Origin: Paracoccaceae bacterium
GTDB taxonomy: Bacteria > Pseudomonadota > Alphaproteobacteria > Rhodobacterales > Rhodobacteraceae
DNA: 12,991 nucleotides
Assembly: GCA_013214715.1 (NCBI GenBank)
Contig: JABSSB010000031.1
Coordinates: 1 to 12,991 of the forward strand
Reading direction: 5' to 3'
Shown here in pieces: positions 1 through 5,872 of the stretch (the first letter of the stretch is position 1; each line of letters begins with the position of its first letter). The notes below the pieces were generated by a model that was given only the letters and a program-made list of their open reading frames with translations, searched no databases and was not told where the DNA came from. A program made the position numbers and the translations under genes.

Positions 1-35
1 CTGCCTTTCTTCTCTTTCGAAATACCCTTGGGGGT
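1..35 (-). repeat. Candidate dispersed post-terminator motif, copy 1
   Basis: On the minus strand this stretch reads ACCCCCAAGGGTATTTCG followed by a purine-rich run containing AGAAGAAAGG. A similar arrangement, GAGG-TATTCG then AGAAGAAAAAGGG, occurs on the plus strand before mipZ (5019-5053). The CCC-AA-GGG core can form a small hairpin followed by TATTT. I recall similar sequences being frequent between Rhodobacterales genes. Two loose copies in one window do not prove a repeat family. Confidence 0.3.
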
Positions 36-38
36 GAA

Positions 39-76
39 TTGGCGCCATAGGCGCCAACAGGGGGGCAGCGCCCCCC
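39..76 (-). terminator. Two stacked hairpins downstream of tpa
   Basis: Reading in the tpa direction, a hairpin with a 7-bp G/C stem and a 3-nt loop (60-76) starts 8 nt after the tpa stop codon. A second palindrome follows at 39-57, made of 8-bp arms TTGGCGCC/GGCGCCAA around ATA. No clean U-tract follows. Together they probably end or stabilise the 3' end of the tpa transcript, but the lack of U residues keeps the terminator call moderate. Confidence 0.55.
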
Positions 77-84
77 GTCATTGT

Positions 85-1470
85 TCAGCCGAACACGCGG
101 CCCAATGCGCCGTCGACGGCTTCTGTGATCTGGTCGATGTCATCGGGCGTTGCGATCAAAGCGGGTGAAAAACACAATGTGTTGTTGCGCCCGGGAACCG
201 ACCGATTGGTGACCCCCACGATCACACCCTGCGCCATGCAATCGGCCGTCACCGCCTGCGCCAGTTTTTCGGCCACGGGTTCACGCGTTTCGCGATCTAC
301 GACCAGTTCCGCGCCGCAGAACAACCCCTTCCCGCGCACGTCTCCGATGACGCGATGCTTGTCCATGAGGGCATGAAGATTGTCCATCATGCGCGCGCCC
401 ATCGCGTCGGTATTGGACAGCAGCGCCTCGTCTTCGATGATGCGCATATTCTCAAGCGCTGCAGCGGGACCGGCCGTGCAGCCGCCAAAGGTCGAGATGT
501 CGCGGAAATAGTTCAGCGGATCGTCGGGTTGGTCTTTGAACATGTCAAAGACCTTCTCCGATGTCACAAGGCAAGCAATCGCTGCATAGCCCGAGGCAAC
601 ACCTTTGGCCATTGTGACCATGTCTGGTTCAATTCCGTAGTGCTGATAGCCGAACCAAGTGCCCGTCCGACCGACGCCGCAGACCACTTCGTCGATATGC
701 AGCAGAACATCATATTTGCGGCAGATCTCCTGCACTTTCTGCCAATAGCCTTCGGGCGGGGTGATCACGCCACCCCCGGCTGTCACGGGCTCAAGGCAGA
801 TTGCGCCTACCGTGTCGGGGCCTTCGCGCAGGATCACCGCTTCGATCTGCTCCGCTGCCCATTCGCCGTAATGCTGATCCGGCGCGCCTTCCTGTTCGTG
901 CTTGCGATACTCCAGGCAATGCGGCACCCGCACGAAGCCCGGCGCAAAGGGGCCATATTGCGCGTTGCGCTCATCCTGACCGCCCGCCGACAGGGCGCCG
1001 ATCGTTGTGCCGTGGTAGTCGCGGTCGCGATAGAGGATCTTGTATTTCTTACCGCCATATTTCGCATGGGCAATCTGGCGCACCATTTTGAAGGCTTTCT
1101 CATTCGCCTCAGAGCCTGAGTTGCAGTAATAGACCCGGCTCAACCCTGGCATCTTTTCGATCAGACGCTCGGCAAACAGGGCGCCGGGCACAGTGCCCGC
1201 AGCGCCTGCGAAATAATTCATCTTCAGGATCTGGTCCCGCACGGCATTGGCAATCGATTCGCGACCATAGCCGACATTCACCGTCCAGACGGCACCTGAC
1301 ACGGCATCAAGATGCTCTTTTCCCTTCTGATCCCAGACACGCATCCCCTTGCCTTCCACGATGATGCGCGGATCTGCAGTTTCATAGGGCTTGTGCTGGC
1401 TCAGATGATGCCAGACATGGGCGCGGTCGGCTTCGACCACATGGGTGATGTCATTCTGGTTGCCGTCCAT
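85..1470 (-). CDS. tpa: Taurine--pyruvate aminotransferase
   Basis: Class III PLP-dependent aminotransferase of 461 aa. Tpa transfers the amino group of taurine to pyruvate, giving sulfoacetaldehyde and L-alanine in the cytoplasm. The sequence shows the PLP-binding stretch NSGSEANE (117-124), HIDEV with Asp260, and the Schiff-base lysine in TMAKGVASGY (Lys289). The N-terminal region (DRAHVWHHL, then HKPYE) and FRDISTFGGCTAGP match my memory of alphaproteobacterial Tpa closely, and the neighbouring tauABC supports taurine as substrate. The start at 1470 is chosen because GGGAGG lies 8 nt upstream; the frame stays open for 20 more codons to 1530, but that extension has no such site and carries no family sequence. 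The gene diverges from tauA across a 354-bp control region and is followed by paired hairpins. A related omega-amino acid:pyruvate aminotransferase is the main alternative. Confidence 0.93.
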   Translation of the reverse strand: MDGNQNDITHVVEADRAHVWHHLSQHKPYETADPRIIVEGKGMRVWDQKGKEHLDAVSGAVWTVNVGYGRESIANAVRDQILKMNYFAGAAGTVPGALFAERLIEKMPGLSRVYYCNSGSEANEKAFKMVRQIAHAKYGGKKYKILYRDRDYHGTTIGALSAGGQDERNAQYGPFAPGFVRVPHCLEYRKHEQEGAPDQHYGEWAAEQIEAVILREGPDTVGAICLEPVTAGGGVITPPEGYWQKVQEICRKYDVLLHIDEVVCGVGRTGTWFGYQHYGIEPDMVTMAKGVASGYAAIACLVTSEKVFDMFKDQPDDPLNYFRDISTFGGCTAGPAAALENMRIIEDEALLSNTDAMGARMMDNLHALMDKHRVIGDVRGKGLFCGAELVVDRETREPVAEKLAQAVTADCMAQGVIVGVTNRSVPGRNNTLCFSPALIATPDDIDQITEAVDGALGRVFG

Positions 1471-1542
1471 GGGGTATGCCTCCCGATAAAATGGTGAATT
1501 GCCTAGATCGTGCCTGAGGTCATGCCGCAAAGAAAGTCATCT

Positions 1543-1576
1543 TCTAAGGCCAGTTCGCGTTCTCATCTAAGGCCAG
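1543..1576 (-). promoter_or_regulatory. Direct repeats resembling a TauR operator
   Basis: TCTAAGGCCAG occurs exactly twice on the plus strand, at 1543-1553 and 1566-1576, with a 23-bp period. On the minus strand, in the tpa direction, each reads CTGGCCTTAGA. This is close to the CTGGACYTAA direct repeats I recall for TauR, the MocR-type (GntR helix-turn-helix plus aminotransferase-like domain) activator of taurine genes in Rhodobacter capsulatus. A degenerate third copy (AGGCCA at 1590-1595) follows about 20 bp later. The sites lie 73-106 bp upstream of the tpa start, a suitable activator position. Binding by TauR is inferred. Confidence 0.55.
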
Positions 1577-1611
1577 ATTTTCACTGCAGAGGCCAAAGCA
1601 AAGCGCCGAAG

Positions 1612-1641
1612 CCCCGCAAAACTGATGGAAAATTTGCGGGG
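1612..1641. repeat. 9-bp inverted repeat in the tpa/tauA region
   Basis: CCCCGCAAA (1612-1620) is perfectly complementary to TTTGCGGGG (1633-1641) across 12 bases. The arms repeat every 21 bp, close to two helical turns, which fits a dimeric DNA-binding protein. A hairpin in a transcript is also possible, though no U-tract follows on either strand. Confidence 0.45.
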
Positions 1642-1744
1642 TCAGCGTCTGAATACCCCATCTGGCCAGGGCGGGATGGCGAAAAATCATTGATTTTCAA
1701 AAACTCGTCGGGCCTCATCGCCGGTGGGGCTGCCACGAGGTGAC

Positions 1745-1790
1745 GCGGCGTCCCGGAAACGAGATGTGATCCCGGATCGCGGGACGCCGC
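1745..1790 (+). promoter_or_regulatory. Nested hairpin in the tauA leader
   Basis: GCGGCGTCCCG (1745-1755) pairs perfectly with CGGGACGCCGC (1780-1790). Inside the loop, GATCC/GGATC (1768-1772/1774-1778) can form a second, competing short stem. The structure ends 34 nt before the tauA start codon and 19 nt before its ribosome binding site. In RNA it could protect the 5' end or modulate tauA expression; in DNA it could be an operator. I recognise no known riboswitch class. Confidence 0.4.
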
Positions 1791-1809
1791 CGTGCAAGCA
1801 CGGCGCAAC

Positions 1810-1815
1810 AGGGAG
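1810..1815 (+). promoter_or_regulatory. tauA ribosome binding site
   Basis: AGGGAG lies 9 nt before the ATG at 1825 and selects that start over the in-frame GTG at 1792 and the ATG at 1816, the second of which directly abuts the site. Confidence 0.65.
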
Positions 1816-1824
1816 ATGATAACG

Positions 1825-2820
1825 ATGATCAAACGTGCAATTGCAGGCTCCACGGCTGCTTTGGCTTTGCTGGTGGGCGCGCAGGCGGCCTCGGCCGAAG
1901 AACTGACGGTGGGCTATTTCCTCGAATGGCCGATGCCGTTCCAATATGCCAAGGAAACCGGCGTGTATGACGAAGCGCTGGGTATGACCGTGAACTGGGT
2001 CAGTTTTGACACCGGCACCGCGATGAGCGCGGCAATGGCCTCGGGCGATGTGCAGATTTCGGTCAGCCAAGGCGTGCCGCCTTTTGTTGTGGCAACATCC
2101 GCCGGGCAGGATTTGCAGATTGTGGATGTGGCGGTGAGCTATTCCGACAATGACAACTGCGTCGTGCGCGCCGATCTTGAGATCGACGCAGACAGCGCGG
2201 GCGAACTGGCCGGCAAGAAAGTCGCCGTGCCGCTGGGCACCGCCGCGCATTATGGGTTCCTCAAGCAGATGAGCCATTTCGGCGTTGAGCTTGGCTCGCT
2301 CGATGTGGTGGACATGGCGCCGCCCGATGGCGCTGCGGCCATCGCTCAGGGTGCGGTCGATATGGCGTGCGGCTGGGGCGGCTCGCTGCGCCGGATGAAG
2401 GAGCATGGCAATGTTCTGCTGACCGGGGCCGAGAAGGAAGAACTGGGCATTCTGGTCTTTGACGTGACCTCAGCCCCTGCGGCTTTCGTGGCGGAAAATG
2501 ACGATCTTGTCGCCAAGTTCCTGAAGGTCACGGCAGATGCCAATGATGCCTGGAACAGCGGTGCAAACACCGCTGAAATGCTGCCTGTGATTGCCAAGGA
2601 TGCGGGCATGGACGAAGACGCCACCGCGGCGACCATGGCGACCTTCATCTTCCCGGGTGTGGATGACCAACTGTCCGACAAATGGCTCGGCGGCGGCAGC
2701 CAGGAGTTCATGAAAGGCGTTGCAGATGTGTTTGTCGAAGCGGGTAGCATTGATGCCGCGCTCGACAGCTATTCCAACGCTGTGAACACCGGGCCGCTGA
2801 CGGCTGCGTCGGGCATGTAA
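1825..2820 (+). CDS. tauA: Taurine ABC transporter, periplasmic binding protein
   Basis: Periplasmic substrate-binding protein of 331 aa from the NitT/TauT (SsuA/TauA) family; it should capture taurine and deliver it to TauC. The N-terminus is a Sec signal peptide: MIKR, then a hydrophobic run, then ASA with likely cleavage after Ala24. The mature start, ELTVGYFLEWPMPFQYAK, matches alphaproteobacterial TauA as I recall it. It is the first gene of tauABC and diverges from tpa, which supports taurine over other sulfonates. The ATG at 1825 is preferred because AGGGAG (1810-1815) lies 9 nt upstream and the signal peptide starts properly there. An in-frame GTG at 1792 and ATG at 1816 would add charged residues before the signal peptide and fit worse. 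Confidence 0.9.
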   Translation: MIKRAIAGSTAALALLVGAQAASAEELTVGYFLEWPMPFQYAKETGVYDEALGMTVNWVSFDTGTAMSAAMASGDVQISVSQGVPPFVVATSAGQDLQIVDVAVSYSDNDNCVVRADLEIDADSAGELAGKKVAVPLGTAAHYGFLKQMSHFGVELGSLDVVDMAPPDGAAAIAQGAVDMACGWGGSLRRMKEHGNVLLTGAEKEELGILVFDVTSAPAAFVAENDDLVAKFLKVTADANDAWNSGANTAEMLPVIAKDAGMDEDATAATMATFIFPGVDDQLSDKWLGGGSQEFMKGVADVFVEAGSIDAALDSYSNAVNTGPLTAASGM

Positions 2821-2827
2821 ACCTATC

Positions 2828-2855
2828 TGGCCGTCCCGCTGGTGCGGGGCGGCCA
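2828..2855 (+). terminator. tauA-tauB intergenic hairpin
   Basis: A 12-position stem (TGGCCG-T-CCCGC with GCGGG-G-CGGCCA, one G-U pair) closes a 4-nt TGGT loop, starting 8 nt after the tauA stop. Only a weak pyrimidine/AT stretch (TTCCATTATACC) follows, so complete termination is unlikely. Hairpins after binding-protein genes are known to raise upstream mRNA stability or cause partial read-through, giving more binding protein than membrane components. That role is inferred here. Confidence 0.55.
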
Positions 2856-2877
2856 TTCCATTATACCGGAGGCATAC

Positions 2878-3684
2878 ATGTCCGGGCTTTCCATAGAAAA
2901 CCTGTCGATGCGTTTTGATATTCCGGGCGGTGGCTCGGTTCAGGCGCTGCAGAATATCAATCTTCACCTGAAAGAAGGCGAATTGATGAGCGTGCTGGGC
3001 CCGTCGGGCTGCGGCAAGACAACGCTTTTGAACATCGTCGCGGGGTTTCTGGCCCCGACCGAAGGCAAGATTGTGATGAACGGGCATGACGTTGTCGGGC
3101 CTGCCGCCGAACGCGGCATGGTGTTTCAGCAAGGCGCCTTGTTTGAATGGATGAATGTCCGCGAAAACGTGGGCTTTGGCCCGCGCATGAAGGGCATGCC
3201 GAAATATGACATGGCCGAAAAGGTGGATCATCTGCTCGAAGTCGTCGGGCTGAAGGATTTTAAGGACAAGGCCGTCTACGAATTGTCCGGCGGGATGCAG
3301 CAGCGCGTGGCCTTGGCCCGCTGTCTGGCCAATGACCCGGATGTGATCTTGATGGATGAACCCCTGGGCGCGCTGGACGCGCTGACCCGCGAGAAGATGC
3401 AATCGCTGGTTCTGAAGCTGTGGAAAGAGACCGGCAAGACGATCATCCTGATCACCCACTCAGTTGAAGAGGCGCTTTTGCTGGGCGAACGCCTGCTGGT
3501 GATGGCGCCACGACCGGGACGCATTCACAAGGAATACCGCCTGCCCTTTGCAGATCTGGGCGTGAATGCCGACCTGCGTGAGGTCAAAAAGCACGCCGAT
3601 TACAACAGCACCCGCGAAGAAATCCTCAACATGATCTGGAATATGGAAGAAGAGATCATGGGCCGGGCGGAGGAAAGCGCATGA
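2878..3684 (+). CDS. tauB: Taurine ABC transporter, ATP-binding protein
   Basis: ATPase subunit of 268 aa that powers taurine import, bound to TauC at the inner face of the membrane. The ABC motifs are complete: Walker A GPSGCGKTT (41-49), Q-loop around VFQQ (82-85), signature LSGGMQQR (136-143), Walker B VILMDEP (156-162) and the switch histidine in ITHS (His194). FQQGALFEWMNVRENV is typical of the nitrate/sulfonate/taurine (SsuB/TauB) subgroup. The ATG at 2878 follows GGAGG (2868-2872) at 5 nt; a longer frame from 2842 would begin inside the intergenic hairpin and is rejected. The stop overlaps the tauC start as ATGA, implying coupled translation. Confidence 0.92.
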   Translation: MSGLSIENLSMRFDIPGGGSVQALQNINLHLKEGELMSVLGPSGCGKTTLLNIVAGFLAPTEGKIVMNGHDVVGPAAERGMVFQQGALFEWMNVRENVGFGPRMKGMPKYDMAEKVDHLLEVVGLKDFKDKAVYELSGGMQQRVALARCLANDPDVILMDEPLGALDALTREKMQSLVLKLWKETGKTIILITHSVEEALLLGERLLVMAPRPGRIHKEYRLPFADLGVNADLREVKKHADYNSTREEILNMIWNMEEEIMGRAEESA

Positions 3685-4949
3685 TCCCTGCCCTGATATA
3701 CCTCGCCATCTTTGGTATCAGCTTTGCGGTCGTCTACACCATCCGGGCGCGGCGGGGCCGCAATGATTTCACCGCGCGCAAGACCGTTACCTTCGGGGAT
3801 GAAAGCGCGGTGGCGCCTGACCGGGCCGCGTCGATCTTTTCGGTCATCACCATCTTCCTGCTTTGGGGTATTTTCACCGGCTCATCGCTTGTGCCGGGCT
3901 GGTTGCACATGCCCGGGCCGTTCGCGGGCGTGGCGGAGTTCGACTACACCGCCCGCAATGCCGATGGTGACACGGACACCGCCACCGTAACCGTGCTGGT
4001 GCACCCGATCGACCAAAAGCCCGAACCGTTGGAGGTCGATCCCGGCGACGGCTGGGCCAAAAATGATAACGCCCTGGTTGGCATCTGGCGGTCAGGTCTT
4101 GTGCGTGTCGACAGAAATGATGATTTCACTCGCGACGACGGGGCCGAGGTGATCGAGGTCAATGGTCAGCCGATTTCCCCAGGTGGTGAGGTACGCACAG
4201 ATTTCGGACGCATCGCCATGTCGCCCAAGGGGACGCTGAATGTGGAACCGGCCAAAGGCTGGCAGATGGAACCGATCTGGCTGCCCTCGCCCGAGGCAGT
4301 GTTTGCGCGCCTTACCGAGATCGCGCAGGAAGGCTTCCGCGGCTCCACCCTGTGGGAACATGTGGGCTATTCGCTGATGCGGGTGATCGTGGGCTTTTTC
4401 TTTGGCGCGCTGGTGGGCATTCCGTTGGGCTACGCGATGGGACTAAGCAATTGGTTCCGGGGCTGGTTTGATCCGATCGTGGAATTCATGCGCCCCGTGC
4501 CGCCTTTGGCGCTTATCCCGCTGGTGATCATCTGGGCCGGGATTGGAGAAGCGGGCAAGATCATTCTGCTGTTTCTGGCCGCGCTTTGGATCATGGCGAT
4601 TGCTGCGCGGGCGGGTGTGTCAGGCGTGAAAATCTCCAAGGTCCATGCCGCCTATTCGCTCGGTGCCAGCAAGTGGCAGGTCATGCGTTATGTGATCGTG
4701 CCGAATTCCCTGCCTGAGCTCTTCACCGGCGCACGGGTCGCGATGGGCGTTTGTTGGGGTACGGTTGTGGCCGCCGAATTGGTGGCGGCTGAACAGGGCG
4801 CCGGCATGATGATCATGGTTGCGTCGAAGTTTCAGAACACCGACATCGTGATCATGGGTATCATCATGATCGGTGTGATCGGCTTCGGCATCGATGTGCT
4901 GATGCGGATGGCCGAACGCTGGCTGGTGCCATGGAAAGGGCGCGGCTGA
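3681..4949 (+). CDS. tauC: Taurine ABC transporter permease with large periplasmic insert
   Basis: Membrane subunit of the taurine importer, 422 aa, against about 275 for E. coli TauC. Residues 200-422 are a standard BPD_transp_1 permease core: WLPSPEAVFARL, several helices, and the EAA loop contacting TauB (HAAYSLGASKWQ, about 322-333, to VPNSLP, 340-345). Two parts are extra. An added N-terminal helix (residues 2-20) with a basic linker precedes the helix at about 51-70 that corresponds to TM1 of ordinary TauC. Between that helix and WLPSP lie about 120 hydrophilic, acidic, Gly-rich residues (76-198), predicted periplasmic. I recall similar long TauC proteins in other Rhodobacterales, so this is probably a clade variant and not a chimera. 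The start overlaps the tauB stop (ATGA). A hairpin spans the stop codon. Confidence 0.88.
   Translation: MIPALIYLAIFGISFAVVYTIRARRGRNDFTARKTVTFGDESAVAPDRAASIFSVITIFLLWGIFTGSSLVPGWLHMPGPFAGVAEFDYTARNADGDTDTATVTVLVHPIDQKPEPLEVDPGDGWAKNDNALVGIWRSGLVRVDRNDDFTRDDGAEVIEVNGQPISPGGEVRTDFGRIAMSPKGTLNVEPAKGWQMEPIWLPSPEAVFARLTEIAQEGFRGSTLWEHVGYSLMRVIVGFFFGALVGIPLGYAMGLSNWFRGWFDPIVEFMRPVPPLALIPLVIIWAGIGEAGKIILLFLAALWIMAIAARAGVSGVKISKVHAAYSLGASKWQVMRYVIVPNSLPELFTGARVAMGVCWGTVVAAELVAAEQGAGMMIMVASKFQNTDIVIMGIIMIGVIGFGIDVLMRMAERWLVPWKGRG
3906..4274 (+). other. TauC periplasmic insert resembling VCBS/cadherin-like repeats
   Basis: Encodes residues about 76-198 of TauC. FDYTARNADG followed by DTDTATVTVLV looks like the closing strand pair of VCBS/tandem-95/cadherin-like adhesin repeats (FTYTxxDxDGxxDTATVTVTV). 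The later VDRNDDF, then VIEVNGQPISPGGEV and MSPKGTLNVEPAKGW, look like the opening half (AVNG-V-GG-V, DGTLTYTP). The two halves occur in the reverse of their usual order, as in a circularly permuted domain. The resemblance is by eye only. Confidence 0.45.
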
Positions 4950-4969
4950 CAGGCAGCCGCGCCACAGTT
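4939..4969 (+). terminator. tauC terminator overlapping the stop codon
   Basis: GGCGCGGCTG (4939-4948) pairs perfectly with CAGCCGCGCC (4954-4963) across a 5-nt loop, followed by ACAGTTT and a second T-rich patch near 4979-4982. The stem begins inside the last tauC codons and includes two bases of the TGA. It is the likely end of the tauABC transcript; the T-tract is short, so read-through toward mipZ is possible. Confidence 0.6.
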
Positions 4970-4992
4970 TCCCTTCAGTTTTCCGAACCATC

Positions 4993-5018
4993 TTGCGCGG
5001 GGCCTAGGCCTCGCGCAA
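4993..5018. repeat. 26-nt palindrome upstream of mipZ
   Basis: TTGCGCG (4993-4999) and CGCGCAA (5012-5018) flank GGCCTAGGCC with one non-matching pair (G5000/T5011, pairable as G-U in RNA). It ends 40 bp before the mipZ start. It could be an operator controlling mipZ, a second terminator for tauABC, or a hairpin in the mipZ leader. No clear -35/-10 pair is visible nearby. Confidence 0.5.
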
Positions 5019-5053
5019 AGAGGTATTCGGAGCCAGAACAAGAAGAAAAAGGG
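5019..5053 (+). repeat. Candidate dispersed post-terminator motif, copy 2
   Basis: AGGTATTCG (5021-5029) followed by the purine-rich AGAAGAAAAAGGG (5041-5053), directly after a G/C palindrome. The same order of elements is found downstream of tpa on the minus strand at 1-35. The purine run is also the only candidate ribosome binding region for mipZ. Confidence 0.3.
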
Positions 5054-5058
5054 CGGGC

Positions 5059-5871
5059 ATGCCACATACGATTGTCGTTGGAAACGAAAAGGGCGGTGCA
5101 GGCAAATCCACCGTATCAATGCATGTCGCCACAGCCCTTGTGCGGATGGGTCATAGGGTCAATGTGATGGATCTCGACCTGCGGCAGCAATCTCTGGGCC
5201 GGTATCTGTCCAACCGCGCCATCACCGCCGAGGCGCAGGGCATTTCCTTGCCCATGCCCAATTTCTTCCAACTGCCCGACATTCCACCCGAAGCGCTGAG
5301 CGATGGGGAAAACCAATATGACGCCCGCATGGGCGCCGCTGTGGCCGAAGCTGAGAAGGATTGCGATTTTCTGCTGATCGACTGCCCCGGTTCGCACACG
5401 CGGCTCAGCCAGGTGGCGCATATGATGGCCGATACTCTGGTCACACCGCTAAATGACAGTTTCATCGATTTCGACATGTTGGGGCGGATTGATCCGCAAA
5501 CTGAAAAGATACTTGGGCCTTCGGTCTATTCTGAAATGGTGTGGAAGGCGCGTCAGGCGCGCGCGCAGGCCGGCTTGAAGCCGGTGGATTGGGTCGTGCT
5601 GCGCAACCGGATCGGGTCGCAGAAAATGCTCAACAAGGCCAAGATGGAAACCGCTGTCGCGGCTTTGTCCAAACGCATCCGCTTTCGCGTGGCGCCGGGC
5701 TTTTCCGAGCGTGTGATTTTCCGTGAGCTGTTTCCCAAAGGGCTGACCCTGCTGGACCTGCGCGATGCCGGGGCCGGGCGGTCGCTGTCGATCTCCAACA
5801 TCGCCGCGCGGCAAGAGCTTCGGGATATGATGAAATCGCTCAAACTGCCGGATGTCGAGATCAAGATCTAA
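5059..5871 (+). CDS. mipZ: MipZ-type ParA family ATPase, division-site regulator
   Basis: 270 aa, matching Caulobacter MipZ in length and along the whole sequence as I recall it. MipZ forms an ATP-dependent gradient from ParB at the poles and blocks FtsZ assembly away from midcell. Visible: deviant Walker A KGGAGKST (11-18, signature Lys11), Walker A' region MDLDLRQ (37-43), Walker B FLLIDCPG (104-111), and the MipZ-like stretches TPLNDSFIDFDMLG (129-142), VDWVVLRNR (176-184), FRELFPKGLTLLDL (221-234) and AARQELRDMM (249-258). Neither parB nor ftsZ is adjacent, as is usual for mipZ. The start follows a purine-rich leader (AAAAAGGGCGGG) with no strong Shine-Dalgarno. The gene is monocistronic here and converges on the DUF1491 gene with one base between stop codons. 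Confidence 0.92.
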   Translation: MPHTIVVGNEKGGAGKSTVSMHVATALVRMGHRVNVMDLDLRQQSLGRYLSNRAITAEAQGISLPMPNFFQLPDIPPEALSDGENQYDARMGAAVAEAEKDCDFLLIDCPGSHTRLSQVAHMMADTLVTPLNDSFIDFDMLGRIDPQTEKILGPSVYSEMVWKARQARAQAGLKPVDWVVLRNRIGSQKMLNKAKMETAVAALSKRIRFRVAPGFSERVIFRELFPKGLTLLDLRDAGAGRSLSISNIAARQELRDMMKSLKLPDVEIKI

Positions 5872-5872
5872 A

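Larger units (their letters stand above)
1471..1824. promoter_or_regulatory. Divergent tpa/tauA control region
   Basis: This gene-free stretch separates divergent tpa and tauA and should hold both promoters. It contains two 11-nt direct repeats (1543-1553, 1566-1576), a 9-bp inverted repeat (1612-1620/1633-1641), the 8-bp palindrome CTGGCCAG (1662-1669), an A/T palindrome AAAATCA-T-TGATTTT (1683-1697) and a leader hairpin (1745-1790). Core promoters are not convincing: for tauA, TTGATT (1690-1695) with a weak CCTCAT 17 bp downstream is the best I see. Weak boxes would fit activator-dependent promoters. I see no protein-coding gene here. Confidence 0.7.

Noticed and set aside
355..1119. A 254-codon plus-strand open frame opposite tpa
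   Set aside because: It lies wholly within tpa, whose motifs are intact, and its protein has the His/Arg/Ala-rich composition typical of an antisense reading.
1792..1824. Earlier GTG (1792) or ATG (1816) as the tauA start
   Set aside because: They put charged residues before a signal peptide that begins properly at 1825, and AGGGAG is correctly spaced only for 1825.
2470..3459. A 329-codon minus-strand open frame across tauA and tauB
   Set aside because: It spans two convincing genes and their intergenic hairpin on the opposite strand, and shows no recognisable domain.
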